A DNA stretch of 7,039 bases, taken from NCBI GenBank assembly GCA_947625565.1, contig CANQOU010000061.1, forward strand, positions 1-7,039. Direction: 5' to 3'. The position numbers were made by a program, and so were the translations under genes. This document shows positions 5,701 to 7,039 of this stretch, one piece after another. How positions within the stretch are numbered: position 1 is the stretch's first letter; every line of letters starts with the position of its first letter. The notes beneath the pieces are model-generated. The model saw nothing but the letters and a program-made list of their open reading frames with translations. It ran no database searches and had not been told where the DNA came from. The DNA comes from an uncultured Clostridia bacterium. Its GTDB lineage: Bacteria; Bacillota; Clostridia; TANB77; CAG-508.

Positions 5701-6198
5701 ATGAGTATATATCCAAATGGATACTTTTCAAAAGTAGAGGATATTACAATAGAGTATTTACTAGAAAATAAAATAAAAATACTAATTTTAGATGTTGATA
5801 ACACCCTAATTGACTATTATGAAAATCTATCAAATGATATTATACAATGGGCAAAAAATTTAAAAGCACAAGGAATGAAATTATATATTTTATCAAATAC
5901 AAATAATAAAGCAAAAGTAGAAAAAGTAGCAAATAAATTAGAAATACCATATAAAAACTTTGCTATGAAGCCTTTAAAAAGGGGATTTTTGAAAATACAA
6001 AAAGAATTTGAAATAGAACCAGAAAAAATAGCAGTAATTGGAGACCAATTATTTACTGACATATTAGGAGGAAATAGATGCAAAATGTATACTATACTAG
6101 TTGATCCTATAAATTCAAAAGATTATTGGTACACATCTTGGAAAAGACCAATCGAAAATAAAATAAAAGAAAGATTAAAAACTAAAGAAAATAAATAG
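5701..6198 (+). CDS. yqeG: YqeG family HAD-type (IIIA) phosphatase
   Basis: This is a 165-residue HAD-superfamily phosphatase of the YqeG type. All four HAD motifs are visible: I, DVDNTL with D31 (nucleophile) and D33; II, SNTNN at 65-69; III, K90 in MKPLKRGF; IV, IGDQLFTD with D115 and D120. The N-terminus (YPNGYFSKVEDITIEYLLENKIK) is the typical YqeG start, and the length is close to the usual of about 170. The yeast relative Gep4 dephosphorylates phosphatidylglycerophosphate, so a role in phosphatidylglycerol synthesis is plausible, but the bacterial substrate is not shown by the sequence. The start is ATG at 5701, with GGGGGA at 5691-5696. The frame is open back to a TTG at 5641, but that triplet is the -35 box of the promoter. 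The next gene begins 14 nt after its stop. Confidence 0.88.
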   Translation: MSIYPNGYFSKVEDITIEYLLENKIKILILDVDNTLIDYYENLSNDIIQWAKNLKAQGMKLYILSNTNNKAKVEKVANKLEIPYKNFAMKPLKRGFLKIQKEFEIEPEKIAVIGDQLFTDILGGNRCKMYTILVDPINSKDYWYTSWKRPIENKIKERLKTKENK

Positions 6199-6212
6199 AA
6201 GGGATGAAAATA

Positions 6213-6965
6213 ATGTATTTAAATGATATACACATTGCATATTATGTTATAGCTGTAATTGCATCAATTTTTATTGGTCAAATAGTAGATTGGACTAATA
6301 AAAGATTGCCAGAATATAAAAAAGTAATATCTAAAGATATAATAACAGAATATAAAATGAAATTTAAACCAAACTATTTAATAATACTTTCTATTGCTGT
6401 TATTTATACAACATTAATTTATGTATGTGGTATAAAACCAACCTTAATAGCAAATTTAGACTTGATTAAATATTTAATAATAGCACCAATGTTAGTATCA
6501 GTATTTGTCATTGATTATAAACATCAGATTATCCCAAACAGATTAAATTTATTACTATTTGAAATTGGAATTATATTTGCCTTTCTATATGGCATGTCAG
6601 ATATTGCCATTACAATCAATTTAATATTAGGAATGCTAACAGGTGGAGGAATTTTTCTTTTCATTACTGTAGTTGGAGCTTTAATTTATGGAAAAGAAGC
6701 AATGGGATTTGGCGATGTAAAACTTATGGCTGCTTTAGGATTGCTATTTGGTATATCAAATATAATTGCTATAACAATGCTTTCATTCTTAATAGGTGCA
6801 ATCCTAAGTGTTTTATTACTAATTACTAGAATAAGAAAATCAAATGAATATATACCATTTGGACCATTTATTGTAATAGCTACATTTATAAATATGTATA
6901 TCCCATTTGAAACAATAAAAACAGTATTGATGCAAATTTTTACATTGGGTTTGTATAAACTTTAG
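6213..6965 (+). CDS. Type IV prepilin leader peptidase (A24 family)
   Basis: This 250-residue integral membrane aspartic protease would cut the leader from type IV pilin-like precursors (pilins or competence pseudopilins) at the cytoplasmic face. It shows about seven or eight hydrophobic segments. The two catalytic Asp are D101 in VIDYKHQIIPN and D168 in GFGDVKLM, the family's GxGD motif. The N-terminus keeps a trace of the usual GSFLNVxxxRLP motif (IGQIVDWTNKRLPE, about 20-33), but the pair of CxxC zinc motifs of the methyltransferase domain is absent, so it may only cleave and not N-methylate. I chose ATG at 6213, about 9 nt after AAGGG at 6199-6203; an in-frame ATG at 6204 abuts that site and is too close. 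It is co-transcribed with the phosphatase gene. No pilin gene lies in the window. Names used for such genes include pilD and comC; I cannot tell which system it serves. Confidence 0.9.
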   Translation: MYLNDIHIAYYVIAVIASIFIGQIVDWTNKRLPEYKKVISKDIITEYKMKFKPNYLIILSIAVIYTTLIYVCGIKPTLIANLDLIKYLIIAPMLVSVFVIDYKHQIIPNRLNLLLFEIGIIFAFLYGMSDIAITINLILGMLTGGGIFLFITVVGALIYGKEAMGFGDVKLMAALGLLFGISNIIAITMLSFLIGAILSVLLLITRIRKSNEYIPFGPFIVIATFINMYIPFETIKTVLMQIFTLGLYKL

Positions 6966-6999
6966 AAAGACTAACTATTAATTGTCAATAGTTTTTCTA
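6963..6999 (+). terminator. Weak hairpin terminator after the prepilin peptidase gene
   Basis: AACTATT (6973-6979) pairs with AATAGTT (6987-6993), loop AATTGTC, followed by TTTCT. An outer stem TAGAAA/TTTCTA (6963-6968 with 6994-6999) forms across a 4-nt bulge and includes the stop codon. The stem is AT-rich and the T-run short, so termination is likely partial. The remaining bases to 7039 contain nothing I can assign. Confidence 0.45.
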
Positions 7000-7039
7000 A
7001 AAAAAAATTTTAATAATTTGTTAGATAAAAATTTGCATG

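Noticed and set aside
1..7039. tRNA genes, CRISPR arrays, insertion sequences, defence genes
   Set aside because: No tRNA-like clover-leaf with TTCRANY, no spaced direct repeats, and no transposase or nuclease motif was seen on either strand.

Overview
The window is AT-rich (roughly 30% G+C by eye) DNA from a low-G+C Gram-positive bacterium, most likely a clostridium-like Firmicute. The grounds are a PolC-type replicative polymerase, a T-box leader controlling phenylalanyl-tRNA synthetase, strong GGAGG-type ribosome binding sites, and heavy use of AGA (Arg) and ATA (Ile) codons. The species cannot be named from this sequence.

Layout. Positions 3-1463 (+) hold the C-terminal 486 codons of polC, closed by a strong hairpin terminator (1464-1510) that faces a small convergent gene. 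That gene (1530-1760, -) encodes an unrecognised 76-residue hydrophilic protein, is richer in G+C than its surroundings, and has its own consensus promoter. A second, divergent promoter (1858-1886, +) starts a roughly 250-nt T-box leader (about 1893-2141) with a candidate UUC specifier, canonical antiterminator and terminator. It controls pheS (2174-3183) and pheT (3195-5636). After pheT, a second near-consensus promoter (5641-5669) precedes a YqeG-type HAD phosphatase gene (5701-6198) and a type IV prepilin peptidase gene (6213-6965). A weak hairpin follows and the last 74 bases contain no gene.

The main anomaly is in pheS. The gene is split into an N-terminal 83-residue piece (coiled-coil arm) and a C-terminal piece (whole catalytic domain). 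Two lesions separate them. One is an in-frame TAA exactly where a Leu codon is expected. The other is a perfect 26-bp inverted repeat with a 17-nt loop (2453-2521), whose 5' arm is a reverse-complement copy of the downstream pheS codons and replaces the segment that should encode the conserved IDVTLPG linker. The net change is about -10 nt, which explains the frame change. This looks like a template-switch (fold-back) mutation or a sequencing/assembly artefact in an essential gene. All other genes look intact.

How the genes fit together. Uncharged tRNA-Phe should raise transcription of pheST through the T-box. The last two genes (a HAD phosphatase possibly acting in phospholipid synthesis, and a membrane peptidase that matures type IV pilin-like proteins) probably form their own short transcription unit. 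I did not find a clearly novel multi-gene system. The pheS palindrome and the orphan minus-strand gene are the parts that deserve a second look.
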